From Granulicatella sp041433555 (GTDB lineage: Bacteria > Bacillota > Bacilli > Lactobacillales > Aerococcaceae), in contig NZ_JAPWBR010000001.1 in NCBI RefSeq assembly GCF_041433555.1, positions 115,250-179,249 on the forward strand: a stretch of 64,000 bases of DNA. Direction: 5' to 3'. Below, piece by piece: positions 40,784-49,469 of the stretch (positions are counted from its first letter, which is position 1; the number at the start of each line of letters is the position of its first letter). The notes under the pieces were generated by a model. The model saw nothing but the letters and a program-made list of their open reading frames with translations, ran no database searches and was not told the origin of the DNA. Position numbers and translations under genes: made by a program.

Positions 40784-40863
40784 GTGATTTTCCTCCAATG
40801 TTTCTCACTAATATATATTCGAAGTAGCCGGTCACGGCTTTTAATAAAACTTAACTTGGTACT

Positions 40864-40869
40864 ATAATA
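40864..40869 (-). promoter_or_regulatory. Extended -10 of the CHAP gene
   Basis: TGG-TATTAT on the minus strand, with no good -35, in keeping with an activator-dependent promoter. The WalR-type box lies about 50 bases upstream. Confidence 0.5.
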
Positions 40870-40918
40870 CCATAGGACTTTAGGCCGATGTTGATTTTCT
40901 TCGAATTGATAATACCTT

Positions 40919-40935
40919 GTAACAAAACTGTAACA
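40919..40935 (-). promoter_or_regulatory. WalR/VicR-type binding box
   Basis: TGTTACAGTTTTGTTAC on the minus strand is a perfect match to the TGTWAH-N5-TGTWAH direct repeat bound by WalR/VicR, the regulator known to activate pcsB-type genes in streptococci. Confidence 0.75.
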
Positions 40936-41150
40936 TAACCCGAACGACTGACCTTTTTGATACATAAATAGTTATTTTTTGTGAAATATTACAGTGTAAA
41001 ATGTGAATTTTTGGAGATTTTTAGCACAGAAAATCATTTAAAAACTATAGGTACGCTCAATACCATGGAAGCTCAGACAGGCTTTATTAACATGGACAAC
41101 TTCGATACCATTTTCAATGCGGTAACGGTGGAAAAAGTATAATTCCATTT

Positions 41151-41468
41151 GATTCCAAAGAATCCTTGCGGATTTATTGATAATAACTGTAATGGGGGAC
41201 CGGTTCGAGCCGAAGTCTCTCACCTTTGGGAGTAAGACAAAAGCTAAAAATGGACTCACAGTGTGAGTCCATTTTGCTTTGTAGTCTTACCCCCGCAAGG
41301 CTGATTAGCTTTAAGCAAATCACGAGTGATGAAGCTGAAAGCAATCAGCTACTGCGTTGAAATCTATATCTATAATTATTTTAGAAGGATATAAGACTCC
41401 TACTATTTCGCATTTAATCCTATCCCCTATTACGGTTATTATAAAATCCGCCTATTCTTTGGAATCTT
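41151..41468 (-). repeat. Family B element, copy 4, with nested family C
   Basis: Arms of about 46 bases: GATTCCAAAGAAT, GCGGATTT, ATAATAAC and GTAATGGGG pair with the complement at 41420-41468. On the minus strand the right part has GAGACTTCGGCTCGAACCGG. The centre is replaced by a family C unit (41229-41358). Confidence 0.8.
41229..41358 (+). repeat. Family C structured repeat, nested copy
   Basis: GTAAGACAAAAGC pairs with GCTTTGTAGTCTTAC around TGGACTCACAGTGTGAGTCC A; then CCCGCAAGG, stem GCTGATTAGCTTTAAGC with GCTGAAAGCAATCAGC, and TACTGCG. Compared with the copy at 12343, the AAAGAC/GTCTTT pair has become TAAGAC/GTCTTA, a compensatory change. Confidence 0.75.
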
Positions 41469-41833
41469 ATTTTTTTCTCTGCTTGAAAATAGAGCTGCAC
41501 ATTCTGCATTAAAGAAAATTGAGCTTCTATGGATTGAGCGGGTGCAGGTTTAAATGGGAAATTTCTGGCTTTTGCATTCGAAATACGCTCACTAAATCTT
41601 GAGTTTGGGAGCCAACAAATTCGGGCTTTTGACCAAAAAGTTATTTTGCAATATAACGTATATGTCATATTGTGTTTTTTACATTTGCTTTTGAAATACG
41701 ATTGTATAAGCGTTTATAGCAGGTTTAAAAATCTATTTAAAACATTTTTTTAGTTCAAACTTTGTGAACTGCTCGTTATCGTCAGTTCATCAAGCAAAAA
41801 AATTCTTAGTCGTTTTGGATGCAATGCACCCGG

Positions 41834-42149
41834 AGGATGATTCTGTAGAATACTGCGGATTTTATCATCACAGTAACGTGGTAGAGCATAAAAACGAGGG
41901 AGAAAGACAGAAATGTCATGGATACATTTGTATCTATGGCATTTCGTTTTCTTTCCCCCACAAAGTTGAATAGGAATGAGATAGCTGTTTACAGCTAGAC
42001 TCATTCCATTCAACCACTGTGCTAAGAGGGCGTAGGATTGTTAATCCGTACGCCCTCTTTGAGGCTTTTAAGGCGCAAGACCAAGGCTTGCGCCGGTGCA
42101 ACGTTACAGTGATGATAATTAAATCTGCAAGGATTCAAAAGAATCATCC
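41834..42149 (+). repeat. Family B element, copy 5, with nested family C
   Basis: Left arm GGATGATTCTGTAGAATACT then GCGGATTTTATCATCACAGT and AACG pairs with the right arm 42100-42149. Inside: a family C unit, a hairpin AGAGGGCGTA/TACGCCCTCT and GCGCAAGACCAAGGCTTGCG then CCGGTGC, the family B signature. It faces copy 4, so the 40.8-42.16 kb gap is a large inverted pair with no gene. Confidence 0.8.
41897..42022 (+). repeat. Family C structured repeat, nested copy 2
   Basis: GGGAGAAAGACAGAAATG pairs with CATTTCGTTTTCTTTCCCC around a GATACATTTGTATC hairpin; then CCCACAAAG, stem GTTGAATAGGAATGAG with CTCATTCCATTCAAC, and CACTGTGC. Stem bases differ from both other copies, pairing is kept. Confidence 0.75.
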
Positions 42150-42158
42150 ATAAGTCTT

Positions 42159-43424
42159 TTATTTCAATACCACTAAGAAGTATTTTTTCTTACCGCGGCG
42201 GACGATGACGAAGCGTTCTTCGAAGGATTGTTCTTTCGTCCATTCGAATTCGAGGTCCGTTACTTTTTCACCGTTGATAGAAATCGCGCCGTTTTGAATG
42301 TCTTCGCGTGATTGTCTTCTTGATGGTTCGATGCCAAGGTCCACAAGCCAAGTTGCTAGGTTTTGGCTTTCTTTTGAACTTTCAAATGTTGGCATGTTTT
42401 TGAAGCCTTGTTCGATTTCGTCGGCTGTTAATTGTTGTACGTTCCCTGTGAAGAGCGCGTTTGTAATTTTCTTCGCGTCTTCTAAGGCTTTTTCGCCGTG
42501 AACGAAGCGAGTCACTTCTTCGGCAAGGCGGATTTGTGCTTCACGTTTATGTGGTTCTGTCGCCACTTTTTCTTCGAGCTCTTCGATTTCTTCGCGTTCT
42601 AGGAATGTGAAGTACTTGATGTATTTAATCACGTCGCGGTCATCTTGGTTTAACCAGAATTGGTAGAATTCGTATGGAGTTGTCTTTTCAGGGTCAAGCC
42701 ATACAGCACCACCAGCTGATTTTCCGAATTTTGTACCGTCTGATTTTAACATCAACGGAATTGTTAAACCGTACGCACGAGACTCTGCGCCTTCTACTTT
42801 ACGGATTAATTCAAGACCTGAAGTGATGTTCCCCCATTGGTCTGCACCACCGATTTGGACTTGCACGTCTTCTGTCTTGAATAAATGCAAGAAGTCCATT
42901 GATTGTAGGATTTGGTATGAGAATTCTGTAAATGAAATCCCCACTTCTAGACGGCTTGCGACCACGTCTTTTGCCAGCATTGTGTTCAAGTTGAAATGCT
43001 TCCCGTAGTCACGTAAGAAGTCTAATAATGATAAATCTTTTGTCCAATCGTAGTTGTTTACAAGGCGCAATGTTGCTTGGTCTTCATCTGTTGTGAAGAA
43101 TAATTTCTTCATTTGCGCTGTTAATTTTTCAACGTTGTGTTGAACTTGTTCCATTGATTGAAGTACACGTTCGCTTGTACGACCACTCGGATCTCCGATT
43201 GAACCTGTCGCTCCACCAATTAAGATGACTGGTTTGTGTCCTGCTAATTGGAAACGACGAAGAATCATAAATGGAATTAAGTGTCCAATGTGCATGCTGT
43301 CACCAGTTGGGTCTACCCCACAATAGAGCGATACAGCCTTTTCGTTTGTTAAGGAACGTAAGCCTTCTTCATCTGTCATTTGGTTGATGGCACCGCGCCA
43401 TTCTAAATCATCGATAATGTTCAT
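42159..43424 (-). CDS. tyrS: Tyrosyl-tRNA synthetase
   Basis: A 421-residue class I synthetase charging tRNA-Tyr in the cytosol. Motifs: HIGHL in GVDPTGDSMHIGHLIPF, the tyrosine-site YQILQSMDF and GGADQWGNITSG, KFGKS as the KMSKS loop, and a C-terminal S4 domain. The ATG at 43424 has AAGGGAAG upstream; the reading frame to 43472 runs through the T-box terminator and is not coding. A T-box leader precedes it. Confidence 0.97.
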   Translation of the reverse strand: MNIIDDLEWRGAINQMTDEEGLRSLTNEKAVSLYCGVDPTGDSMHIGHLIPFMILRRFQLAGHKPVILIGGATGSIGDPSGRTSERVLQSMEQVQHNVEKLTAQMKKLFFTTDEDQATLRLVNNYDWTKDLSLLDFLRDYGKHFNLNTMLAKDVVASRLEVGISFTEFSYQILQSMDFLHLFKTEDVQVQIGGADQWGNITSGLELIRKVEGAESRAYGLTIPLMLKSDGTKFGKSAGGAVWLDPEKTTPYEFYQFWLNQDDRDVIKYIKYFTFLEREEIEELEEKVATEPHKREAQIRLAEEVTRFVHGEKALEDAKKITNALFTGNVQQLTADEIEQGFKNMPTFESSKESQNLATWLVDLGIEPSRRQSREDIQNGAISINGEKVTDLEFEWTKEQSFEERFVIVRRGKKKYFLVVLK

Positions 43425-43452
43425 CTTGTTTCTTCCCTTCTTTCTTGTAAAT

Positions 43453-43690
43453 AAAAAATCCCTAATAGCCAAAAAGACTATTAGGGACGATTTTCACCGT
43501 GTTACCACCCTTGTTGACGATGCCAGGCATCATCCACTCGAGCATCCTTATCGCGGATGAGACGTCCTGACGGATAGCTCCCAAGTGTACTTCGCGGATG
43601 TGGGGGATTGTCTTGCACCGACCGACAATTCTCTTCTTTCACCCGTGGACAACCACTACTGCGCTTGTTCATTGCTTCTATATGTGCATT
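43453..43690 (-). promoter_or_regulatory. T-box leader of tyrS
   Basis: Minus strand contains the T-box core GGGTGGTAACACGG (around 43495-43510), an overlapping terminator (TCCCTAATAG/CTATTAGGGA, T-run) and a structured 5' part. A TAC codon in GAAGTACACTT (43587-43589) is a reasonable Tyr specifier. Uncharged tRNA-Tyr should prevent termination. Confidence 0.9.
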
Positions 43691-43723
43691 TAGTATACGG
43701 CTTATCCTACTTGATGTCAATGA

Positions 43724-45415
43724 CTACATTTCATCTGGAGCAGCTACGCCAAGAAGCGCTAAGCCTTGTTTTAGGATGCTTGCTGTTGTTTGTACTAAAG
43801 CGATACGGCTGTTGAAGGCTTCATCTTCAACGAGTACTTTTGTATGTGCGTAATATTTATTGAACGCTTGTGCTAAATTGATAACGAATTTCGCAATCGC
43901 TGATGGTTCGCATTTTTCTTCAGCAAAGCGGACAACGTTTGGATAGTTTTCGATGAGTTTCAATACTTCCCACGCATCATCGTCTGTTAATGAGAACGCC
44001 TCTTTTGTATCGACAATATGGTTGGCTTTACGTAAAATACTCATCGCACGAGCATGCGTATATTGTACGTATGGCCCTGTTTCTCCTTCGAATTGCACGA
44101 CTTCTTCAAGCGCGAAGTCGAAGTTATTTGTACGGTCGTTCTTCAAGTCGTGGAAAATTACCGCACCCACCCCAACAGCATGTGCTACTGCTTCTTTGTT
44201 TTCAAGCGATGGATTTTTCGCTTCGATTTGTTTCAACGCAAGTTCTGTCGCTTCTTTTAACACGCCTTCAAGAAGGATGATTTTTCCTTTACGTGTCGAT
44301 AATTTCTTACCGTTCAATGTGATTAGTCCGAATGGAATATGCACGATATCTTCAGACCAAGGTAAGTTTAATTCGTTTAAGACTGCTTTTAATTGTTTGA
44401 AGTGGTTTGATTGTTCCATCCCTACCACGTAAATACATTTTGCAAAATCATAAGTATTCTTACGGTAGTTTGCAGCTGCTAAGTCACGTGTCATATATAA
44501 TGTTGCGCCGTCTGATTTTTTAATCAACGCTGGTGGTAAATCATATTTCTCAAGGTCTACGATGGTAGCACCATTATCCACTTTTAATAAGTTGGCGTCT
44601 TCAAGCATGTCGACCACAACGTCCATCTTGTCGTTATAGAACGCTTCACCGTTGTAAGAATCAAAAGTCACGCCTAGTAAGTCATATACGCGGTTGAATT
44701 CTTTTAAGGATTCACTTCTGAACCATTCCCATAGACGAACGGCTTCAGCATCTCCATCTTCTAGTTTTTTGAACCATGCACGACCTTTGTCATCGAGCGT
44801 TGGGTCTAGTTCTGCTTCTTCGTGGAAACGAACGTACAATTTAATCAGTTCTGCGATTGGATCTGCTTTTACAAGCTCTTCGCTTCCCCATAATTTGTAC
44901 GCTTCGATGAGTTTCCCGAATTGTGTTCCCCAATCTCCTAAGTGGTTGATACGAATTGGCTCGTAGCCCACTTTTTTCTCAAGGTTCGCAATCGCGTTCC
45001 CGATTACTGTTGAACGTAAATGTCCCATTGACATTGGTTTTGCAATATTTGGTGAAGACATATCGATGACCACTTTACGTCCTTGACCGTAATCCCAGTC
45101 ACCGTAATGTTCTCCAAGTTCTAAGACTTCTTTTAAGACTTCATCGGCAAAAGCGCTACGTTCTAAGAAGAAGTTCGCGTATGGTCCCATTGCTTCTGCA
45201 CGTTCGATGTGCTTATCGCTAACGGCTTCCACGATTTCTGTCGCGATGGCTTGTGGAGCTTTACGTAATACTTTTGCAAGTGTAAATGCAGGGAAAGCAA
45301 GGTCCCCTTGGTTTGCGTATTTAGGCACTTCAATCATTGATACGATTTCATCAACGCTTAAATGCTCACAGACTGTTTTTGCGATTTGTTCTGCAACAAT
45401 TTTCTTATAATTCAT
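43724..45415 (-). CDS. argS: Arginyl-tRNA synthetase
   Basis: A 563-residue class I synthetase. N-terminal additional domain (about residues 1-110), HIGH motif in SPNIAKPMSMGHLRSTVIGN, the KLSTRKGKIILLEG loop in place of KMSKS, and a DALR anticodon domain with VQYTHARAMSILRKA ending in ALLGVAAPDEM. Full length for the family. AAAGGAG precedes the ATG. It has its own T-box leader and is followed by a gap carrying the tyrS T-box. Confidence 0.97.
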   Translation of the reverse strand: MNYKKIVAEQIAKTVCEHLSVDEIVSMIEVPKYANQGDLAFPAFTLAKVLRKAPQAIATEIVEAVSDKHIERAEAMGPYANFFLERSAFADEVLKEVLELGEHYGDWDYGQGRKVVIDMSSPNIAKPMSMGHLRSTVIGNAIANLEKKVGYEPIRINHLGDWGTQFGKLIEAYKLWGSEELVKADPIAELIKLYVRFHEEAELDPTLDDKGRAWFKKLEDGDAEAVRLWEWFRSESLKEFNRVYDLLGVTFDSYNGEAFYNDKMDVVVDMLEDANLLKVDNGATIVDLEKYDLPPALIKKSDGATLYMTRDLAAANYRKNTYDFAKCIYVVGMEQSNHFKQLKAVLNELNLPWSEDIVHIPFGLITLNGKKLSTRKGKIILLEGVLKEATELALKQIEAKNPSLENKEAVAHAVGVGAVIFHDLKNDRTNNFDFALEEVVQFEGETGPYVQYTHARAMSILRKANHIVDTKEAFSLTDDDAWEVLKLIENYPNVVRFAEEKCEPSAIAKFVINLAQAFNKYYAHTKVLVEDEAFNSRIALVQTTASILKQGLALLGVAAPDEM

Positions 45416-45464
45416 CTTTGTTCTCCTTTTCTTTGGTTTTTATACTCGGATATCCATTTGCACA

Positions 45465-45705
45465 AAAAAATCCCTATACGACGACAGTCATATAGAGACG
45501 AGAATTCCCGTGGTACCACTCTGCTTGCTCAAATTGAGCCACTTTACTCGGTAACGGCGAATCCGGATTATCCTACATTTCAAATAATCATTTCAAAAGT
45601 GCGGTTCATTTTTAATGAATGGTTGGCTTTCACCCTTCCAACTCGCTAATACATTCGGTTAAAAACTACTCTCTTTTTCATCAATTTTGCTATTTAACTG
45701 TCATC
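45465..45705 (-). promoter_or_regulatory. T-box leader of argS
   Basis: Minus strand has GAGTGGTACCACGGG (the T-box core), then a terminator stem starting CTCTATATGAC with a T-run. Stem I lies upstream with AGAGAGTAG. I could not assign the specifier codon with certainty. Confidence 0.88.
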
Positions 45706-45737
45706 CACTGTATCATAACTAGCCTCATTTTGCAATT

Positions 45738-45893
45738 TTACTTCTCTTTGAAATAACGAATCCCATTGACCACTGAAGAAATCGCAAATAATACTGCCAC
45801 AATTCCATAGAGGGGCTTCGAAACGAACGCTAAAATCACAAAGGCAATCGCACAAATGGCGTACACAATACATTGATATAAGTTTTGATTCAT
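45738..45893 (-). CDS. Small two-TM membrane protein
   Basis: A 51-residue protein with two hydrophobic stretches (about residues 8-24 and 28-43) and a basic C-terminus NGIRYFKEK. AGGTGA stands five bases before the ATG. It lies nine bases after trmL on the same strand. Small proteins of this type are common in this position in lactic bacteria, but I cannot name it. Likely function: none can be inferred beyond a membrane location. Confidence 0.7.
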   Translation of the reverse strand: MNQNLYQCIVYAICAIAFVILAFVSKPLYGIVAVLFAISSVVNGIRYFKEK

Positions 45894-45902
45894 CCCTGTC
45901 AC

Positions 45903-46412
45903 CTACTTCAATTTATCATGGTCATACGTGTGCACGAGTTCAAGCCCTGCAAAACGTTGTTGACGAAGCGCTTCGTATACGACAATCGCTGCCGTATTCG
46001 ACAAGTTCAATGACCTTACATGCGTATCGTTCATCGGAAGACGCAAGCATTTTTCTTCGTTTTCACGCATAAACTCTTCAGGAAGGCCGGTTGTTTCTTT
46101 CCCGAACATGAAGAATTGTTCCTCATCGCGGGCTAAATCCACCTCATCATACGTATGGTTAGCGAATTTTGTAATTAAATATAATGGACGTTCTCCTAAA
46201 TACTCCAGGAACGCTTCAAGGGATTGGTGATACGTAATATCGACATCATGCCAATAATCAAGCCCCGCGCGTTTTAAGTGCTTATCATCTGTCGAGAATC
46301 CAAGCGGTTCAATCAGGTGCAGTGGCGAATTCGTCGCTGCACATGTTCTTGCGATATTTCCAGTATTGGCTGGGATTTGTGGTTCAAATAATACGATATG
46401 ATTTACCGTCAT
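45903..46412 (-). CDS. trmL: tRNA (cytidine/uridine(34)-2'-O)-methyltransferase
   Basis: A 169-residue SPOUT-class enzyme. Family motifs: PQIPANTGNIARTCAATNSP at the N-terminus, FGKETTGLPEEF in the middle and the knotted cofactor site RSLNLSNTAAIVVYEALRQ near the end. It methylates the wobble ribose of tRNA-Leu isoacceptors. It lies 16 bp downstream of queG and probably shares its transcript, giving a small tRNA-modification operon. Confidence 0.94.
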   Translation of the reverse strand: MTVNHIVLFEPQIPANTGNIARTCAATNSPLHLIEPLGFSTDDKHLKRAGLDYWHDVDITYHQSLEAFLEYLGERPLYLITKFANHTYDEVDLARDEEQFFMFGKETTGLPEEFMRENEEKCLRLPMNDTHVRSLNLSNTAAIVVYEALRQQRFAGLELVHTYDHDKLK

Positions 46413-46427
46413 TTGGTTGCCTCTTCT

Positions 46428-47618
46428 CTATATTTTTTCTTGTAAGACTACAATTGCTTTATCTAATTCTTCCACTAACTCGATATCTTCCTTCGACGGA
46501 TTTTCGAGAGAAGCGAGTTTCTTGGTTGCTGCTGCTTTTTGCTCGTTAAAATAATCGATCATCTCTTGATTCGACTCATTCACGATTTCTGCAACGGCCC
46601 ATGCAGCAGTTCCCTTCATTACAGGACGCATATCTTCTTTCATAACACGAAGAAGAAGTGGTACTGCCGTTTTATCACGGTAGTTGGCCAGGGCGATAGT
46701 CGCATTTCGTTGCAACGGCTTCTTCCCACGCCACGATCCAGCCATTTTGCCAAAACGCTCCTTGAATTCCTTGTTCGAAATCGTCACGAGCGGCTTCAAT
46801 AGCGGATGCGTCTCTTCAACGGATGGCTCCATTTCAGGATGCAAGTGGAAATCTTTCCCCTTATTATATGGACACACTTGCTGGCAAATGTCACAGCCGT
46901 AAATCACATGCCCGATTTTTTTACGAAACTCTTGCGGCATAAAGCCCTTCGTCTGCGTCTGATACGACAAGCAGCGCATGGCATTCATTCGTCCATCTCC
47001 AAGGAGCGCACCGGTTGGACAGAAATCCACACAGCGCGTACAATCGCCGCAGCCGTAGTCCACCATTTCATCGGTTGGAAACTCGATATTCGTAATCAAC
47101 TCGCCTAAGTAGACATACGAGCCAAATTCCTTCGTAATGAGAAGTCCATTTTTGCCGACAAAGCCAATCCCCGCACGCTCAGCCACGCGGACATCGATTA
47201 ATTCGCCCGTGTCGACCATCGGCTTAAATCTTGAATCTTCGTCTTGAACTTCTTCTTTGATGTAATGAATCAGTGCTTCCATGCGTCTTGAGAGAATAAA
47301 GTGATAATCCTCCCCCCACGAAGCCCGCGCAAAGGCCCCGCGACGCTCTCCCTTCACACGTTCCGGCTTATTCTTTGGAAGTGTCGGATACGCCAGCGCG
47401 ATGGAAATAATGGTTTTTGGAGTGTCGAAGATTTTCTCAGGATAAATACGCTCTTCTAGCACTGGATGCTCAAATCCTGTCGTATGGCCGAGTTCTTTGG
47501 AACGACGCATGCTCTCTTCTAAGTGCGTAAACGGCTCGGCAGAAGCAAAACCAATCTTATCGATTCCAAGCTCTTTACTTTTAGCGATAATTTTCTGTTT
47601 TAAGACTGCTGTATCCAT
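46428..47618 (-). CDS. queG: Epoxyqueuosine reductase
   Basis: A 396-residue iron-sulfur and cobalamin enzyme that makes queuosine from epoxyqueuosine in tRNA. It carries two 4Fe-4S motifs, CGDCTRCVDFCP and CDICQQVCPYN, preceded by GFVGKNGLLI, with a C-terminal HEAT-like part, giving the standard QueG order. The ATG at 47618 has GAGGAGG seven bases upstream; the long frame to 47780 overlaps the candidate small RNA and is not coding. Its need for cobalamin fits the presence of a possible corrinoid transporter in this window. Confidence 0.94.
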   Translation of the reverse strand: MDTAVLKQKIIAKSKELGIDKIGFASAEPFTHLEESMRRSKELGHTTGFEHPVLEERIYPEKIFDTPKTIISIALAYPTLPKNKPERVKGERRGAFARASWGEDYHFILSRRMEALIHYIKEEVQDEDSRFKPMVDTGELIDVRVAERAGIGFVGKNGLLITKEFGSYVYLGELITNIEFPTDEMVDYGCGDCTRCVDFCPTGALLGDGRMNAMRCLSYQTQTKGFMPQEFRKKIGHVIYGCDICQQVCPYNKGKDFHLHPEMEPSVEETHPLLKPLVTISNKEFKERFGKMAGSWRGKKPLQRNATIALANYRDKTAVPLLLRVMKEDMRPVMKGTAAWAVAEIVNESNQEMIDYFNEQKAAATKKLASLENPSKEDIELVEELDKAIVVLQEKI

Positions 47619-47692
47619 CAAAAACCTCCTCTCTTTCTTCCTATCTATTGTACTATACTTCTCTTTTATCACAAAGTGTCTAAATTTTGAGC

Positions 47693-47786
47693 AAAAAAAA
47701 ACGCTAGCCTTCGGTGTAAACACTGCGAAAGTTAACGTTAGTCGAACATCTCTTGCCGTGCAAAATGAATTACAGAGCAAAAGATT
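47693..47786 (-). ncRNA. Candidate small RNA of about 94 nt
   Basis: A near-consensus promoter on the minus strand (TTGATT at 47816-47821, 17-base spacer, TATTAT at 47793-47798) is followed after about 90 bases by a strong terminator: AACGTTAACTTTCG pairs with CGAAGGCTAGCGTT and runs into nine T. No open frame of useful size lies between. queG begins 75 bases further on with its own promoter-like sequence, so this appears to be a separate short transcript and not a leader. Confidence 0.5.
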
Positions 47787-47933
47787 ATTTGTATAATAGC
47801 GCTTTTCTAAGAAAAAATCAACTGAAAAGTTAAGAAAAGTGTAAGAAATTTAAAACAAGAGAAAAATGGACCCTTTTCAGCATAAAAGCAGCCTCAAAAA
47901 CAGCTATAAACATTGCCGTTTAGACAAAAACAA

Positions 47934-47956
47934 GGACCCACACTGTGAGTCCTTAA
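47934..47956 (-). terminator. Terminator-like hairpin after 47960 gene
   Basis: AGGACTCACAGTGTGGGTCCT is followed by TGTTTTTG on the minus strand. Same hairpin type as at 34602 and 41255. The rest of 47619-47959 holds only the candidate small RNA. Confidence 0.65.
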
Positions 47957-47959
47957 GCA

Positions 47960-49426
47960 TTATGCGTCTTTTTTGTGCGCTTCTTTAATTTTGTTGAAGA
48001 TGCTTTCTGTAATATAGGCACCTGCTTCTGGGTTTCCTGTTCCGTTGATGATTACATCATGAAGTCCTAGGTTGCCATCGAGTGGTTGCATGAGCCCTTG
48101 CCACTCTTCTCCAAATTTTTGGCGGAATCGTAGCCAGTCTGTGAAGAACATCAAGGCTTGTTCCTTATCTCTTCCTTCGACCATCGCTAAATCAAACGTC
48201 ATGCCTTCTTTGAAACTTGTCACGCCGTTTTCGTTAGCTTGTGGAATTTCACCATGAGTACGCATTGGCACGATGAAAGTAGACTTCACTAATTCTTGTC
48301 CGAAGAAATGGAAGTACATTTCATGTAGAAATTCTTTTTCAGGAGTATCTGGTTTTCCTAATTGACCTAGAAGTAGCATCCAACGAACCAATCCTGGGTT
48401 TTCTACAGGAATGTCGACATCACGCATACCTTCGTAGTTTGGAAACTCAATCAATCCCTCTGCTGCAATCGCAGTATATTCAGAAAGGATGCGAACGCCT
48501 TGCGCACCGTCGAGTAAAACGACTTCTCTAATGAAGTTTCGAATACCTTCTTTATCTTCTCCATTGTCGATATAGCGAAGTTCTAAGTCTTCCGTATCTT
48601 CATTTTGTTCTTTCAAGTTTTCTTTAAACGCCTTCGTTACGAAATGAACCATTGGCGGTGAAGTGACATAGTTATCGCTATCGGTTGTCGTTGTTTTTGC
48701 AAATAAGTATGGTTCACCCGTTTTCTTAGAATAAACCGCGTAAATACCATCTAAAAGGAATAATTTGTCGCGAACAATCGTTACAAGCGTGCGAATCTTG
48801 TTGAAGTTTTCTTCACGTGTTTCTTCCGTATCGTTTTCCGCATTCGCGTTGCAATACCATAAAAGAAGTCGCCAAATTTCGGCCACGTCAGATACTGTTA
48901 AATGCGCGCGGTCCATATCCGTAAGCACGCCACCTTCAACCCCGATAAAGCGTTCGCCTAATGCGTTGATATATGCAGAATAGAGTTGTTTTTCAGTAAC
49001 GCCTTCAGAGTGAAGCACTGTTCCGACATATGGGAAAAATTGTGTCGCATTCTCCACCCATAAAACGGCTTTTTTATTCGATGCTTCCATCACACGATCT
49101 TCACCGACTTGAATTCCGTAGACCGCCGTTCTAAACGGTTCATCATCGTCACTACCTAATTTTGTAAGTAGTACTTCATCCCCAACTTTCACCGTTCCGT
49201 TGACTTGTCCGGCAACGACCATATCTGGTGAATCTTTTGACACAGAGTATACATATTCAATCCCCACAGTAAACACACGTGGTTCTTCAGTTTCTTTTTG
49301 TTCTTCCACTTTTTTTGGAGCAGGCTCAACGGCTGCTTGCTCTTCCTTTTTTTCTTCTGGTTGAACCGGTTTTTCTTCTACTTTCGGTTCTTCTTTTTTA
49401 CGAGAAAATAAATCTTTAAATCCCAT
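47960..49426 (-). CDS. Protein with EF-Tu domain 2-like barrel and SseB-like end
   Basis: A 488-residue cytosolic protein. Residues about 8-50 are a Glu/Lys/Pro-rich low-complexity tail. Residues about 55-125 look like the beta-barrel of translation factors (VVAGQVNGTVKVGDEVLLTK). The large middle part is unknown to me, and the C-terminus (GNPEAGAYITESIFNKI) resembles SseB-type domains. It begins MGFKDLFSRKKEEP, as do several membrane-recruited or secretion-linked proteins. GGAGG precedes the ATG. It forms a single-gene unit between rlmA and queG. Function unknown. Confidence 0.7.
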   Translation of the reverse strand: MGFKDLFSRKKEEPKVEEKPVQPEEKKEEQAAVEPAPKKVEEQKETEEPRVFTVGIEYVYSVSKDSPDMVVAGQVNGTVKVGDEVLLTKLGSDDDEPFRTAVYGIQVGEDRVMEASNKKAVLWVENATQFFPYVGTVLHSEGVTEKQLYSAYINALGERFIGVEGGVLTDMDRAHLTVSDVAEIWRLLLWYCNANAENDTEETREENFNKIRTLVTIVRDKLFLLDGIYAVYSKKTGEPYLFAKTTTTDSDNYVTSPPMVHFVTKAFKENLKEQNEDTEDLELRYIDNGEDKEGIRNFIREVVLLDGAQGVRILSEYTAIAAEGLIEFPNYEGMRDVDIPVENPGLVRWMLLLGQLGKPDTPEKEFLHEMYFHFFGQELVKSTFIVPMRTHGEIPQANENGVTSFKEGMTFDLAMVEGRDKEQALMFFTDWLRFRQKFGEEWQGLMQPLDGNLGLHDVIINGTGNPEAGAYITESIFNKIKEAHKKDA

Positions 49427-49469
49427 GGTAAATCCTCCTGGTGTTTAGTAGTTCTATTATAGCATACTT

